DNA of 64,000 nt from an archaeon (GTDB lineage: Archaea > Nanobdellota > Nanobdellia > Woesearchaeales > GW2011-AR9): NCBI GenBank assembly GCA_018696395.1, contig JABHQR010000017.1:103094-167093 (forward strand). Direction: 5' to 3'. The notes beneath the pieces were generated by a model, which was not told the origin of the DNA, did not search any database, and was given only the letters and a program-made list of their open reading frames with translations. Position 1 is the stretch's first letter; each line of letters starts with the position of its first letter. The translations under genes were made by a program, and so were the position numbers. Of the stretch, positions 54,751-63,253 are shown piece after piece.

Positions 54751-56061
54751 ATGATTAAATCTAAATTGAATATTTTAATAATTGTACTTTTAATTTCTAT
54801 TTTTTGTTTAATTAACGTTGAAAATGTTAACTCAATTAACATGATGGGTGCTAGGACTGAAATAAGTTATTCTCCTGGGAATGTTGAAACGTTAGATTAT
54901 TACATCTCAAACGTAGATAGTTTAAAAGTTACTACTGAAGGTGCTTTAGCAGTGGGAGCTGTAGTTTTAGATGAAGAATATAATGAAGAAGAAAATTCTT
55001 GGAGGATTGATTGTGATGGTGATTGCACTGTTAGAATTGAATTAACAATCCCTGATATGGGTAGTTCTCCTGGTTGGCATGATTTTATAGTTTTATTTGA
55101 GGAAGCTCCTGAAGAAGTTTATGGTAAAGCAATGATGGCAGCTACTGCTGCAATTAGATCTAGAGTGAAAATGATAGTCCCTTATCCTGGTAAGTATTTA
55201 GAAGCAAGTTTTAGTGTGGAAGAAGCAGATAGGAATGTGATGCAAGGTGAAAAGAAATATTTTACTGTTAATGCTCATTCATATGGTTCCGAAATAATTA
55301 ATTATGTGGGTGGTAATATTACAATTACAGATTCTTCTGATGGTTTAAGTGATAATAATTGGGTTGTAGATTTAACTGAAGCTTCTAGTTTAACTGAAAG
55401 TCAGAGTGCTAGTCTTTATGCAGAATGGGATACTTCTGATATTGAAATTGGATCTTATTATGCTTATGGTGATGTTTTTTATGATGATAATTCTACTACT
55501 GCTAGTATATATTATTTTAATGTTGGGTCAGAATATGTTGAAGTAGATAGGGTAGACCCTCTAGAATTGATAACTGGAGGAATTAATAAAATCTCTTTAA
55601 GGTATTTTAATCATTGGGCTTCAAATTTAGATACTCATTCATATTTAAGTTTGAAAAATAAAAACTCTTCTGAAGAATTAGCTTACGTAACAACTTCTAC
55701 AGGGAATGTTGTTGGACAAAATTATGGTGCAACTGAAGGTTATTTAGATTTAACTAATGTTAGTGTTGGTGAATATAATTTAGATATTGAGACCTTTTAT
55801 GGAAGTTCTTCAAATGTAATATCGTTTAATGTTTCTGTTGTTGAAGGTCAAATTGAAGAGATAATTGAAGAGGTTATTGTAGAAAATGAACCTGTAGGCA
55901 TTAATGCTTATTTATTGTACGGGGTTATCATATTAGTGACTTTATTAACTTTAGGTGCTTTGATTTTCTTGTTTATGAAATCTAGGGATAAGGGTGATGA
56001 AGATGAGTTTGCAGAATATGGTGATGACTTTGGTGGTTCTGGTGGAGGTAGTGACTTTTAG
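54751..56061 (+). CDS. Secreted, C-terminally anchored surface protein, 436 aa
   Basis: Signal peptide (1-28, IIVLLISIFCLINVENVNS), a mostly beta extracellular part with several N-X-S/T sequons, an Ile/Glu/Val-rich stalk (IEEIIEEVIVENE), one membrane helix (about 386-410) and an acidic Gly/Ser tail (EYGDDFGGSGGGSDF). DCDGDC may form a disulphide loop. GAAGAGGTG precedes ATG 54751. It resembles anchored chaperone or usher-like surface proteins of unknown function, but I cannot name a family. Divergent from the HTH-surface operon. Confidence 0.85.
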   Translation: MIKSKLNILIIVLLISIFCLINVENVNSINMMGARTEISYSPGNVETLDYYISNVDSLKVTTEGALAVGAVVLDEEYNEEENSWRIDCDGDCTVRIELTIPDMGSSPGWHDFIVLFEEAPEEVYGKAMMAATAAIRSRVKMIVPYPGKYLEASFSVEEADRNVMQGEKKYFTVNAHSYGSEIINYVGGNITITDSSDGLSDNNWVVDLTEASSLTESQSASLYAEWDTSDIEIGSYYAYGDVFYDDNSTTASIYYFNVGSEYVEVDRVDPLELITGGINKISLRYFNHWASNLDTHSYLSLKNKNSSEELAYVTTSTGNVVGQNYGATEGYLDLTNVSVGEYNLDIETFYGSSSNVISFNVSVVEGQIEEIIEEVIVENEPVGINAYLLYGVIILVTLLTLGALIFLFMKSRDKGDEDEFAEYGDDFGGSGGGSDF

Positions 56062-56140
56062 TAACTTATTTTTCTTTTTTTATATCTGTAATAAAAGTTT
56101 TAACTAAAGTTATATAATGTAATGGGGTTCTGTGATAATT

Positions 56141-57154
56141 ATGGTTAAAATTGAAGAGATTTACAATCATAAAAATAATATTTTTGTAGATGTAAGATCT
56201 CCAAAAGAATTTGAAGAAGATACAATCCCTGGTGCTATAAATATCCCTTTATTTCTTGATGATGAAAGGGCAATTGTTGGGAAGATCTACAAACAAGAAT
56301 CAAGGGAAAAAGCAATTAAAGTGGGGATGGGATTTTTTTCTGCAAGATTAAATGACATTTTTGAACAATATTCTGAATTAAGTTGTAAATTTAATAAACC
56401 AATTGTAATTTTTTGTTGGCGGGGTGGTATGAGGTCTGGTAGTGTTTATTCATTGCTTAAATCTTTGGGTCTTAATGTTTTGAAATTAGATGGGGGTTAT
56501 AAGGATTATCGAAGATTTGTTCGTGAAAAATTAGAGAAAATTAAATTACCTCAATCATTGGTTTTGTTTGGGTTAACTGGTTCTGGAAAAACTGAAATTA
56601 TTAAAAAATTATCGAATGGGTTAGATTTAGAAGGTTTGGCTCAACATAGGGGTTCAATATTGGGTGATATTGGTTTGAAACAAAATGGTCAAAAGAAGTT
56701 TGAAAGTCTTTTACTTAAAAAAATAGAAGAATTAAAAGATCAAAAATTTATTGTAATTGAATGTGAATCTAGAAAAATTGGTAAAGTTGAAATTCCAAAA
56801 AATATATTTAAAAAAATAAAACAGCCTTGGAAAGCAGTACTATTAGATAAAAAATTAAATGAAAGAATTAAAATTCTTAAAGAGACTTATTTTAAAGAAG
56901 TTAAAATTATTGATGTTAAAAATAAATTGGATTTAATTAAAAAACATTTAGGTAAAGAAAAACTAGAAAAATTAAATTTTTTATTAGATTCTGAGAAGAT
57001 TGATGAATTCATTGAAGAGATGTTATTAAATTATTATGATGGCCATTATGAAAGATCATTTCAAAAATTTGATTATGTCGTAAAGTCAGATGGGGATTTT
57101 TTTGAATTAATTAATGATTTAATGAAAAATGAACAGTATTGCATTTTAAATTGA
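56141..57154 (+). CDS. selU: tRNA 2-selenouridine synthase (fused rhodanese and P-loop domains)
   Basis: A protein of 337 residues from ATG 56141. The rhodanese domain (FVDVRSPKEFEEDTIPGAIN; catalytic Cys 92 in IFCWRGGMRSG) is joined to a P-loop domain (LFGLTGSGKTEII, 142-154) with the family hallmarks GLAQHRGSILGDIG and IECESRKIGKV. SelU/MnmH replaces sulphur of 2-thiouridine at tRNA position 34 by selenium through a geranylated intermediate, using selenophosphate. In known methanogens the two domains are separate proteins; here they are one, as in bacteria, suggesting transfer. No selD is in the window. Confidence 0.93.
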   Translation: MVKIEEIYNHKNNIFVDVRSPKEFEEDTIPGAINIPLFLDDERAIVGKIYKQESREKAIKVGMGFFSARLNDIFEQYSELSCKFNKPIVIFCWRGGMRSGSVYSLLKSLGLNVLKLDGGYKDYRRFVREKLEKIKLPQSLVLFGLTGSGKTEIIKKLSNGLDLEGLAQHRGSILGDIGLKQNGQKKFESLLLKKIEELKDQKFIVIECESRKIGKVEIPKNIFKKIKQPWKAVLLDKKLNERIKILKETYFKEVKIIDVKNKLDLIKKHLGKEKLEKLNFLLDSEKIDEFIEEMLLNYYDGHYERSFQKFDYVVKSDGDFFELINDLMKNEQYCILN

Positions 57155-57161
57155 GTTTAAA

Positions 57162-57211
57162 ACAGTACTTAAGAACCTTTTTAAAGTATATCTTAAAAAA
57201 TACAGTACTGT
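57162..57211. promoter_or_regulatory. ACAGTACT repeat and palindrome before thioredoxin gene
   Basis: ACAGTACT lies at 57162-57169 and the perfect palindrome ACAGTACTGT at 57202-57211. A TATA-like AGTATATCTTAAA at about 57185-57197 lies between them. The second site would cover the transcription start of the thioredoxin gene. The HTH gene just downstream could be the binding protein; this is inference. Confidence 0.4.
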
Positions 57212-57262
57212 GAACAAAAAAAAGTCTTATTTTTTGACTTTGTGATAGGGAGGACATTAAAA

Positions 57263-57595
57263 ATGGCAGTAGAGAAATTAAATAAAGAAAATTTTGAAAT
57301 TTTATTTGATGGTGATGGTTTAAAAATTATTGATTTTTGGGCTAGTTGGTGTGGTCCTTGTAAAATGATGGGCCCAGTGTTTGAAGAATTAAGTGGGGAT
57401 TCTGAGTTTGAAAATAAGTTGAAATTTTTGAAATTAAGTACTGAAGAAGAATCGGAATTGGCAAGTAAGTTTTCAATTCAAGGAATACCTACTTTAGTTG
57501 TATTTAATGGTAAAGAAGAAATTGGAAGAACTGTTGGTTTTTTACCAAAAGATGCTTTAAAATCTAAAATTAAAGAGATCATTTCAAAAGCATAA
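57263..57595 (+). CDS. trx: Thioredoxin
   Basis: A protein of 110 residues from ATG 57263 after GGGAGGAC. The active site is WASWCGPCKMMGP (Cys 30, Cys 33), followed by the family cis-Pro in IQGIPTLVVFNG. It reduces disulphides in cytosolic proteins; the electron donor is not in the window. A small HTH gene follows 78 bases later, and selU precedes. Thioredoxin could serve the rhodanese chemistry of SelU, but this is only proximity. Confidence 0.95.
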   Translation: MAVEKLNKENFEILFDGDGLKIIDFWASWCGPCKMMGPVFEELSGDSEFENKLKFLKLSTEEESELASKFSIQGIPTLVVFNGKEEIGRTVGFLPKDALKSKIKEIISKA

Positions 57596-57673
57596 TCTTT
57601 TTAATTTTGATTAAGTCAAGTTCAATTAAATTGATTATTAAAATATTTTATCTTAAAATTGGAGGTATGTAAT

Positions 57674-58021
57674 ATGTTAGATTTTGCTTGTAAACGTTTT
57701 AGTCTTGATGAAGTAATTCGTTGTGGTTTGGCTTTAACTAAATCAGAATGCAAATTATTACGTTTTATGTTAAAGAATAGTGTTGATTGGTACACTACTG
57801 AAGAATTATCTAAACAATTAGATCTTAATTTAAGTACTATCCAACGTTCTGTAAAAAATTTGCATAGTAAGGAAGTTATAGAAAGGTCACAAAATAATTT
57901 AGAATCAGGGGGATATGTTTTCTTATATAAAATTAAAAAGAAAAGAGAACTTCGAGAGATGCTAATCGGGATAGTCAAAAGTTGGTCTGAAAGAGTTGAG
58001 AAAGAATTGAAAAAATGGTGA
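57674..58021 (+). CDS. Winged-helix (TrmB/MarR-like) regulator, 115 aa
   Basis: ATG 57674 follows GGAGG with good spacing. TKSECKLLRFMLKNSVDWYT, then EELSKQLDLNLSTIQRSVKN as recognition helix, and a wing-like SGGYVFLYKI form a winged helix; the end is a charged helix for dimerisation. Cys 6, 17 and 26 lie near the DNA-binding domain, which would suit redox sensing next to thioredoxin. The family resembles short archaeal TrmB/MarR-type regulators. Targets unknown. Confidence 0.85.
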   Translation: MLDFACKRFSLDEVIRCGLALTKSECKLLRFMLKNSVDWYTTEELSKQLDLNLSTIQRSVKNLHSKEVIERSQNNLESGGYVFLYKIKKKRELREMLIGIVKSWSERVEKELKKW

Positions 58022-58039
58022 AAGTAGGTTTTATTAGAT

Positions 58040-58090
58040 ATGTTGAAAAAAGTATATGGTCAAGTTGTTGATATGAGGCTAGTTAAATGA
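58040..58090 (+). CDS. Putative 16-aa leader peptide
   Basis: A frame of 16 codons (MLKKVYGQVVDMRLVK) starts at ATG 58040 after AAGTAGG and ends in TGA that overlaps the next start codon as ATGA. The same geometry occurs before asnA in this window. This may be a translation-coupling leader or coincidence. Confidence 0.25.
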   Translation: MLKKVYGQVVDMRLVK

Positions 58091-58428
58091 TTAAACATAA
58101 ATCTTGGTTATGGTGGTTAACAATATTTGCAAGTCCTAATGTTACAACAACTATTTATCCTCACATTTATGTTTCTAATAATTTTTATAACTTTTCTAAA
58201 ACTTCTCAAAATCGGATCATAAAGCATGAAAATATTCACCTTGAACAACAGGGAAAAGTAGGATTAATTAAATTTTTATTTTTGTACATTTTTTGTTTTC
58301 CAATATTGTATAACTCTTGGAGGTATTGTTGGGAATATGAAGCTTACATAGGTTCTGGAACTTCTAAAAAAAAGACCCAAGAATATCTCAAGTCATGGCA
58401 ATATGGTTGGATAAAAAATAATCCTTGA
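58087..58428 (+). CDS. Small membrane protein with HExxH motif
   Basis: A protein of 113 residues. NRIIKHENIHLEQQGK contains HENIH (His 47, Glu 48, His 51), the zinc-metallopeptidase signature; a downstream WEYEAYIGS may give the third ligand. The middle (LIKFLFLYIFCFPILYNSW) is one or two membrane helices. Similar short proteins occur in bacteria and phages and are usually of unknown role. Activity is possible but not shown. It precedes a GT-C glycosyltransferase. Confidence 0.7.
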   Translation: MIKHKSWLWWLTIFASPNVTTTIYPHIYVSNNFYNFSKTSQNRIIKHENIHLEQQGKVGLIKFLFLYIFCFPILYNSWRYCWEYEAYIGSGTSKKKTQEYLKSWQYGWIKNNP

Positions 58429-58497
58429 TTAATATAGTTCTTGTTATTAGCTATTTCTATTTAGAAATATTAATTAACTACCTTTTAAATTTCTTCA

Positions 58498-60003
58498 ATG
58501 ATGGTCTTTAATACATGTTGGGTAAAAATTAAAAGTATTAAATTAGAATTTAAAATTTTACTAGCTTGCTTAATCATTTTATTCTCACTTCAATTAATAT
58601 TTTTTCATCATACTATTGATGATTCATTTATCAGTTTTCGTTATTCTGAAAATTTAGTAAATCATGGGGAACTTAATTGGAATGTTGGTGAAAATCCAGT
58701 AGAAGGATATTCCAATTTTTTATGGGTTATTTTGGCAACATTACCTTTAATCTTTGGATTGAATATTTATCTGTTTATGAAAATTGTTGGCATGATTTTT
58801 GGATTGATGTCTGTAATTGCTATTTATAAACTTAGTAAAGAATTATCTCCTAATTTAAATTGGTATCCACCTCTTTTTCTTTCTTTATCTTATCCTTTTG
58901 CATTATGGTCTGTTTCAGCAATGGAAACCTCATTTTTCACATTTTTATTAATAATTTCAATATATTACTTTGTTGTTGAATTAAGATTTGGTAAAGGATA
59001 TAAATCTTCAATCTTGTTTTTATGTTTAGCTTTAACTAGGTCTGAGGGAGTTATTTTGTTTATTATATCTTTATCATTTAGATTATTTTACATTTATATG
59101 TGCGAAAGAAATAAATTACAGAAAACAAAAGGTTTAATTTATAAATTAATAAATACTTTAAAGAAAAATATTGTTTGGATTTTAATTTTTGTTATCCCTT
59201 ACTTAATTTACTTTTTTTGGAGGTGGAATTATTACGGTTTTTTCTTTCCAAATACGTATTATGTAAAAAACATGCCTTTTGGTGGTTTAAATTACATTAT
59301 TGGTACTGTGTTAATATTTTCTCCATTTATATTAATTGGGTTATTTTATTTTATGAAAAATAAAAACTGGAAATGGACTTATATTTTTATGATTCAATTT
59401 TTCTTTTTTTTAACTTTTCTTAATATAAACCCGATCATGGGTAATATCTTGAGATATGTTATTCCTATCTTGCCTTTTTTTGCATTACCAATACCTTTCA
59501 TTTTTGGAGAAAGTATTGTTAGAAAAAATAAGTTATTGAAAATGTTTTTTCTGATCTTTTGTGTATGTATATTAGGTGTCAATTTCATCAACTTTTCTAA
59601 TAATTATGAAATAACTAAAACTTATGTTTTAAATATAGAAAATGTAAATATCCCTCTTGGGATTTCTTTTAGTGACAAAAATCTAACTGTGGCATTAGGT
59701 GATTGTGGGATAATCCCTTTTTACTCAAAATCTTCTGTGATTGACCTTTTAGCTTTGAATAATGAATTTCTTGCCCATAATGGGTTCAGTTCAGAATATG
59801 TCATTAATGAGCGACCTGATGTAATTATACTTAGGGTAGCTAGTGATGATAAAGAAATATTTTTTCCTTTTGATTCGGTAAGTGCTTTAATTTATGAAAA
59901 TGATTTATTACATGAATTCTATGAACTTAATCAAATAATCCCCATGTTTAAACAAGTAGAAGGAAATGAATATTGGTATTGGGTTTATTATTCAAAGTAC
60001 TGA
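58498..60003 (+). CDS. GT-C membrane glycosyltransferase
   Basis: A protein of 501 residues with about ten membrane helices. The first outer loop carries TIDDSFISFRYSENLVNHGE followed by PVEGYSNFLW, with the catalytic-type Asp pair of GT-C enzymes; LTRSEG and FFFPNTYYVKN are also typical of the AftB-like/PMT-like group. These use lipid-phosphate sugars to glycosylate acceptors on the outer face. The soluble C-terminal domain ends WYWVYYSKY. It may feed the heavily glycosylated surface proteins next door. ATG 58498 and 58501 are adjacent. Confidence 0.88.
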   Translation: MMVFNTCWVKIKSIKLEFKILLACLIILFSLQLIFFHHTIDDSFISFRYSENLVNHGELNWNVGENPVEGYSNFLWVILATLPLIFGLNIYLFMKIVGMIFGLMSVIAIYKLSKELSPNLNWYPPLFLSLSYPFALWSVSAMETSFFTFLLIISIYYFVVELRFGKGYKSSILFLCLALTRSEGVILFIISLSFRLFYIYMCERNKLQKTKGLIYKLINTLKKNIVWILIFVIPYLIYFFWRWNYYGFFFPNTYYVKNMPFGGLNYIIGTVLIFSPFILIGLFYFMKNKNWKWTYIFMIQFFFFLTFLNINPIMGNILRYVIPILPFFALPIPFIFGESIVRKNKLLKMFFLIFCVCILGVNFINFSNNYEITKTYVLNIENVNIPLGISFSDKNLTVALGDCGIIPFYSKSSVIDLLALNNEFLAHNGFSSEYVINERPDVIILRVASDDKEIFFPFDSVSALIYENDLLHEFYELNQIIPMFKQVEGNEYWYWVYYSKY

Positions 60004-60038
60004 TTGATAAATTTTTGGTGTTAATATAATAAAAAAAG

Positions 60039-60154
60039 AGCCTCAGGGGGGAGTTGAACCCCCGACCTCTTGATATCTTATTGTGCTGTTAAGTCCATTG
60101 GGAACACAACAGATAATTACAAGTCAAGTGCTCCAGCCACTGAGCTACTGAGGC
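60039..60154 (-). tRNA. tRNA-Thr(TGT) with intron
   Basis: On the minus strand GCCTCAG (60154-60148) pairs with CTGAGGC, then T73, as in archaeal tRNA-Thr. The D arm GCTC/GAGC, anticodon stem CTTGA/TCAAG with loop CTTGTA-A (anticodon TGT) and T arm GGGGG-TTCAACT-CCCCC are intact. A 43-base intron (60075-60117) lies at 37/38; the central helix CTTG/TAAG fits a bulge-helix-bulge. The mature length is 73 bases. No CCA encoded. Confidence 0.95.
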
Positions 60155-60233
60155 AAAATATTTATTTATTACAATTAAATAAATTAACAAAAACTCAAAA
60201 CTAGAAGTTGATTTATTAAGTTTTCTATCATTT

Positions 60234-60270
60234 AATTGATGATGTAAGGAAATTATTGTTTTCATCAATT
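60234..60270. repeat. Inverted repeat in spacer
   Basis: AATTGATGA (60234-60242) and TCATCAATT (60262-60270) form a perfect 9-bp stem with a 19-base loop. It lies between the 3' end of the gene at 60333 and tRNA-Thr. It may be a 3' hairpin of that gene's mRNA. The remaining part of this 178-base spacer shows only AT-rich sequence. Confidence 0.4.
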
Positions 60271-60332
60271 ACATGTTGAGGTGCATTTTTTTAAATAAAT
60301 AATTATCATTGTTACTATTATCTTTCATTAAT

Positions 60333-60962
60333 TTAACTTTTAAGGTGTGATGGCCATGCTTGTGATGGGTGAAATGATTTTGCTTCTTCGTAAGGTAAAT
60401 ATCTCTTTAATTTGAACCATTGTTTGATGAAATTTTGTAAAACATAAATCTCTTGATATAACTCTTTTTTACTTTCTGATAAATAACCATCATAAATTCT
60501 TTTAGTAAAAAAAGATTTTATCATTCCTAATAATTTGTCTTCTTCAAATTCCTTTTCATATAATTTTTCAATAGATCCAAAAATTTTCAACTCAACTTCT
60601 CCTTTATTTGTTTTAATTTTTTGTCCATCTCTAATTATTTCTGCTGACCCTAAAGCGATACAATGAAAATTCATGTCAATATAATACTTTAATTTTGTTG
60701 ATCCAGGTGCTTGTTTAGCTAACCTCCACCAAATTCTTACTTCTTTAACACTACCAGTGTGACGTTCTGAGTAATATTTTTCGAACCATTCATTACTTGG
60801 AGAATTTTTGAAGTCATCAGTCCAACCATACTCATGTAACCAAAATTTTAAAGCAGTATAAAATTCTTTCATATCAAAAATATCTTTATACTTAACAGTA
60901 GCTGGGGAGAAAGTATCAAATATCTGTATTAATCTATCACTTGGAACTTTTTTAGTTGGCAC
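60333..60962 (-). CDS. Hypothetical protein, 209 aa
   Basis: Unrecognised family. The start is GTG 60962: a TATA-like TTTATATACT on the minus strand (centre about 60988) is 26 bases upstream, giving a leaderless transcript, and no in-frame ATG fits. The protein is soluble with many aromatic residues: FWLHEYGWTDDF, EVRIWWRLAKQAPGSTKLKY, YIDMNFHCIALGSAEI, and a C-terminal helix. It may be a conserved DPANN protein, but I cannot assign a function. Confidence 0.78.
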   Translation of the reverse strand: MPTKKVPSDRLIQIFDTFSPATVKYKDIFDMKEFYTALKFWLHEYGWTDDFKNSPSNEWFEKYYSERHTGSVKEVRIWWRLAKQAPGSTKLKYYIDMNFHCIALGSAEIIRDGQKIKTNKGEVELKIFGSIEKLYEKEFEEDKLLGMIKSFFTKRIYDGYLSESKKELYQEIYVLQNFIKQWFKLKRYLPYEEAKSFHPSQAWPSHLKS

Positions 60963-61017
60963 AGGTCATAAAAGAGTTTTTTAGTATATAAAACTTTAGA
61001 TTTTTTAAATAAATTTT

Positions 61018-61713
61018 TTATTCACTTAACATTGTTCTCAACTTTGATTTTATGATTCTAAAAGTAATATACAGGACTTTCATGGTACTGATCGGTTTTG
61101 ATATGATTTTTATATCTCCACTTTTTATTGTAGAAAATAAAGAATTGATATTTTTATCACAATTGATTAAAGAAAATGTATTGCCCAAATCTTTGATAGT
61201 GTGCACGTCTGAATTTCCAACTAATGGTTTGTTAAATTTTTTAGATAATTTTTTTGTTTTTTTGTTTGGGTTCCATAATGCATGATAAAAAAAAGAAATT
61301 TCCCATGCGTCAAATAAATCAATCTCTTCAATTATCTTTTCTTTTAAACAACAATTGTCCCCGTGGAACGGGTGTGGGGCAATTATTAAAATTGGTTCAT
61401 TTTTTTCAAGTTTACTTTTTTTAAGAATTTTTAAATCTTCAAATCTTTTAATATTTTTTATATCTTCGTTAGTTACATTATAAATTAAAACATCTTTATT
61501 TTCAATAGATAATTCTGTTCCCGGAATTAACAATATTCCTTTATCTTTTGCGTAATTTTCTAATTCACTAGTATGGGTTACTTTGTGATGGCAAGTAATT
61601 GCTAAAACGTCAAAATTTAGTTCTTTAGCTTTATCAATTAATTCTTTTGCACTATGAATTAAATTGTCTTTTGGGTCTAAGTTACAATGGGTATGAAGTT
61701 CTACTTTGAGCAT
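61018..61713 (-). CDS. PHP-domain phosphoesterase
   Basis: A protein of 231 residues. PHP metal ligands: VELHTHCN (His 7, His 9), DVLAITCHHKVTHTSEL (histidines), IPGTELS (Glu), IIAPHPFHGDN (His) and VGNSDVHTIKDLG (Asp, His). This is the polymerase-and-histidinol-phosphatase fold with three metal ions; relatives hydrolyse phosphoesters such as histidinol phosphate or nucleoside phosphates. No biosynthetic context is present, so the substrate stays open. Divergent from the tRNA-Val-like gene's direction is not seen; both are on the minus strand. Confidence 0.9.
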   Translation of the reverse strand: MLKVELHTHCNLDPKDNLIHSAKELIDKAKELNFDVLAITCHHKVTHTSELENYAKDKGILLIPGTELSIENKDVLIYNVTNEDIKNIKRFEDLKILKKSKLEKNEPILIIAPHPFHGDNCCLKEKIIEEIDLFDAWEISFFYHALWNPNKKTKKLSKKFNKPLVGNSDVHTIKDLGNTFSLINCDKNINSLFSTIKSGDIKIISKPISTMKVLYITFRIIKSKLRTMLSE

Positions 61714-61768
61714 AACTTGGTTGTTTAATTGATATTTTATTAATTTTTCTAGTCATGTAGAAATAAAT

Positions 61769-61863
61769 AGGCCTGCCTGGATTTGCACTGGGGATCTCCC
61801 GCATTCTAAAGGAAGCAAAGCTTTTTAGTCAGGCGGAAGTTATAGCTACTAGGCCACAAGCCC
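61769..61863 (-). tRNA. tRNA-Val(GAC)-like gene with intron, degenerate arms
   Basis: On the minus strand a tRNA-like sequence starts GGGCTTGTGGCCTAG and resembles archaeal tRNA-Val. The anticodon stem TCCGC/GCGGG and loop CTGACT-T give anticodon GAC, with a predicted 23-base intron (61804-61826; central helix CTGA/TTAG). But the D stem (GCCT/ATAAC region), G19, T55 and the T stem (CCCAG/CCAGG) deviate, and the acceptor pairs best when shifted by one base (GGCTTGT/GCAGGCC). The discriminator would be T. It may be a diverged functional tRNA or a decaying copy; boundaries are approximate. Confidence 0.6.
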
Positions 61864-62011
61864 AAACTTTTAAAAAAAGTACTAACAAATCAATGATTTT
61901 TTGTACCATAAAAAAGATTATTTCTTTTTTCTAGATTTGATCAAAATAATTATTTTCTCAACTCTAGAGTATAGGGAAAAACTTATATTCTTATATAGTT
62001 TTTCTTATATC

Positions 62012-63145
62012 ATGTTACAGGGTCATCATCACCATTTTTGGTGGAAATTAATTCCTGGAAAGGAAATGAACCAAATATATCTTTCAGTAGCTTTAAGATC
62101 TTTTGCTTTATCTTTAATTTCTTTGTTTGTTCCTATGTATCTTTATAGTGAATTGGGATATTCCTTACAAGAGACTTTAGCATTTTATATCATTTTTTCA
62201 GTAACTTTGGCAGTAACATCACCATTTGCTGCAAAGTTTGCTTCTAAATTTGGTCTTAAACATAGTATCTTGTTAAGTGTTCCATTTCAAGTAGCTTACT
62301 TTTATTTATTGTACCAATTAGCATCTGTTAGTATCCCTTTGGGTTTAATTGCAACATTGGAGGGTTTTGCTTTAGCATTTTTTTGGATGGGAATGCACCT
62401 TGAATTTAGAAAAATTAGTCATAGGGGGCACCGTGGAGAAGAAGTTGGTAAAAGACAAGCAGTTATGATTTTAGCAACTTTAGTTGGACCTTTGGTAGGT
62501 GGGACAATGATAAAATTTGTAGGGTTTGGTGTAGTGTTTATAATTGCAAGTATTGCACTTTTAATTTCAGCAGTGTTTCTTTTTGCAAGTAAGGAAAGGC
62601 ATGTAAAATATCATTTTTCAGTAAAATCACTTTGGTCTGAAAGTTATTTTAAGAATTCATTATTTTTTACTTATCGGGGAATTTGGGTTATGGCAAATGC
62701 TGTGCTTTGGCCACTTTTCATATTTATAACTTTAAACGATTATCTCTCATTGGGTGTTATTGGAACAATCGCAGGATTAGCATCAGCAATATTAAGTTTA
62801 GTAATGGGGAAAGTTAGTGATACTAAAATTAATAAGCGGGGTATAATCAGGTTTGTAGCTCCAATAGAGGCAATTACTTGGTTTTTTAGGGGATTTTTAA
62901 CAACATTTATGGGTTTTTTGGGTATTTCAGTACTTCAATCAATTGTTTATGGTGCTAGGGCGGCTCCAATGGGTGCTTTGGTTTATGATCAAGCTAAAGG
63001 AAATCCAGTTGAATTTTTTATTACACGGGAAATTTTTATTTCTCTTGGAAGGGTATTTGTTTTATCTGTGATATTGATTAGTGTAAATTATATCCCCGCA
63101 TTTATCTTAGTTGGTTTATCCAGTTTTGCAGTGTTTTTGTTTTAA
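62012..63145 (+). CDS. MFS-type transporter
   Basis: A protein of 377 residues from ATG 62012; the longer frame upstream has no membrane or start support. A TATA-like TTATATAG (61991-61998) gives a near-leaderless start. About 11 membrane helices are visible, with loop motifs AAKFASKFGLKHSILLS (MFS loop 2-3-like GxxxDRxGR variant) and MGKVSDTKINKRGI between the halves. The N-terminus has a His run (MLQGHHHHFWW). Substrate unknown; drug or metabolite efflux is common in the family. Confidence 0.82.
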   Translation: MLQGHHHHFWWKLIPGKEMNQIYLSVALRSFALSLISLFVPMYLYSELGYSLQETLAFYIIFSVTLAVTSPFAAKFASKFGLKHSILLSVPFQVAYFYLLYQLASVSIPLGLIATLEGFALAFFWMGMHLEFRKISHRGHRGEEVGKRQAVMILATLVGPLVGGTMIKFVGFGVVFIIASIALLISAVFLFASKERHVKYHFSVKSLWSESYFKNSLFFTYRGIWVMANAVLWPLFIFITLNDYLSLGVIGTIAGLASAILSLVMGKVSDTKINKRGIIRFVAPIEAITWFFRGFLTTFMGFLGISVLQSIVYGARAAPMGALVYDQAKGNPVEFFITREIFISLGRVFVLSVILISVNYIPAFILVGLSSFAVFLF

Positions 63146-63253
63146 ATTATTATCTATTATCTCTGTTAAATGTACTTTTTAATGTTTTAACAAGTTAAGA
63201 AGGTTTATATATTTAAACTATTTTTATTAATTAATTATAAGAGGTGATTTTAG

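Noticed and set aside
60234-60285. Box C/D guide RNA (TGATGA present)
   Set aside because: A C-box-like TGATGA is present but no CTGA D box at a suitable distance; the segment is better explained as a perfect 9-bp hairpin.
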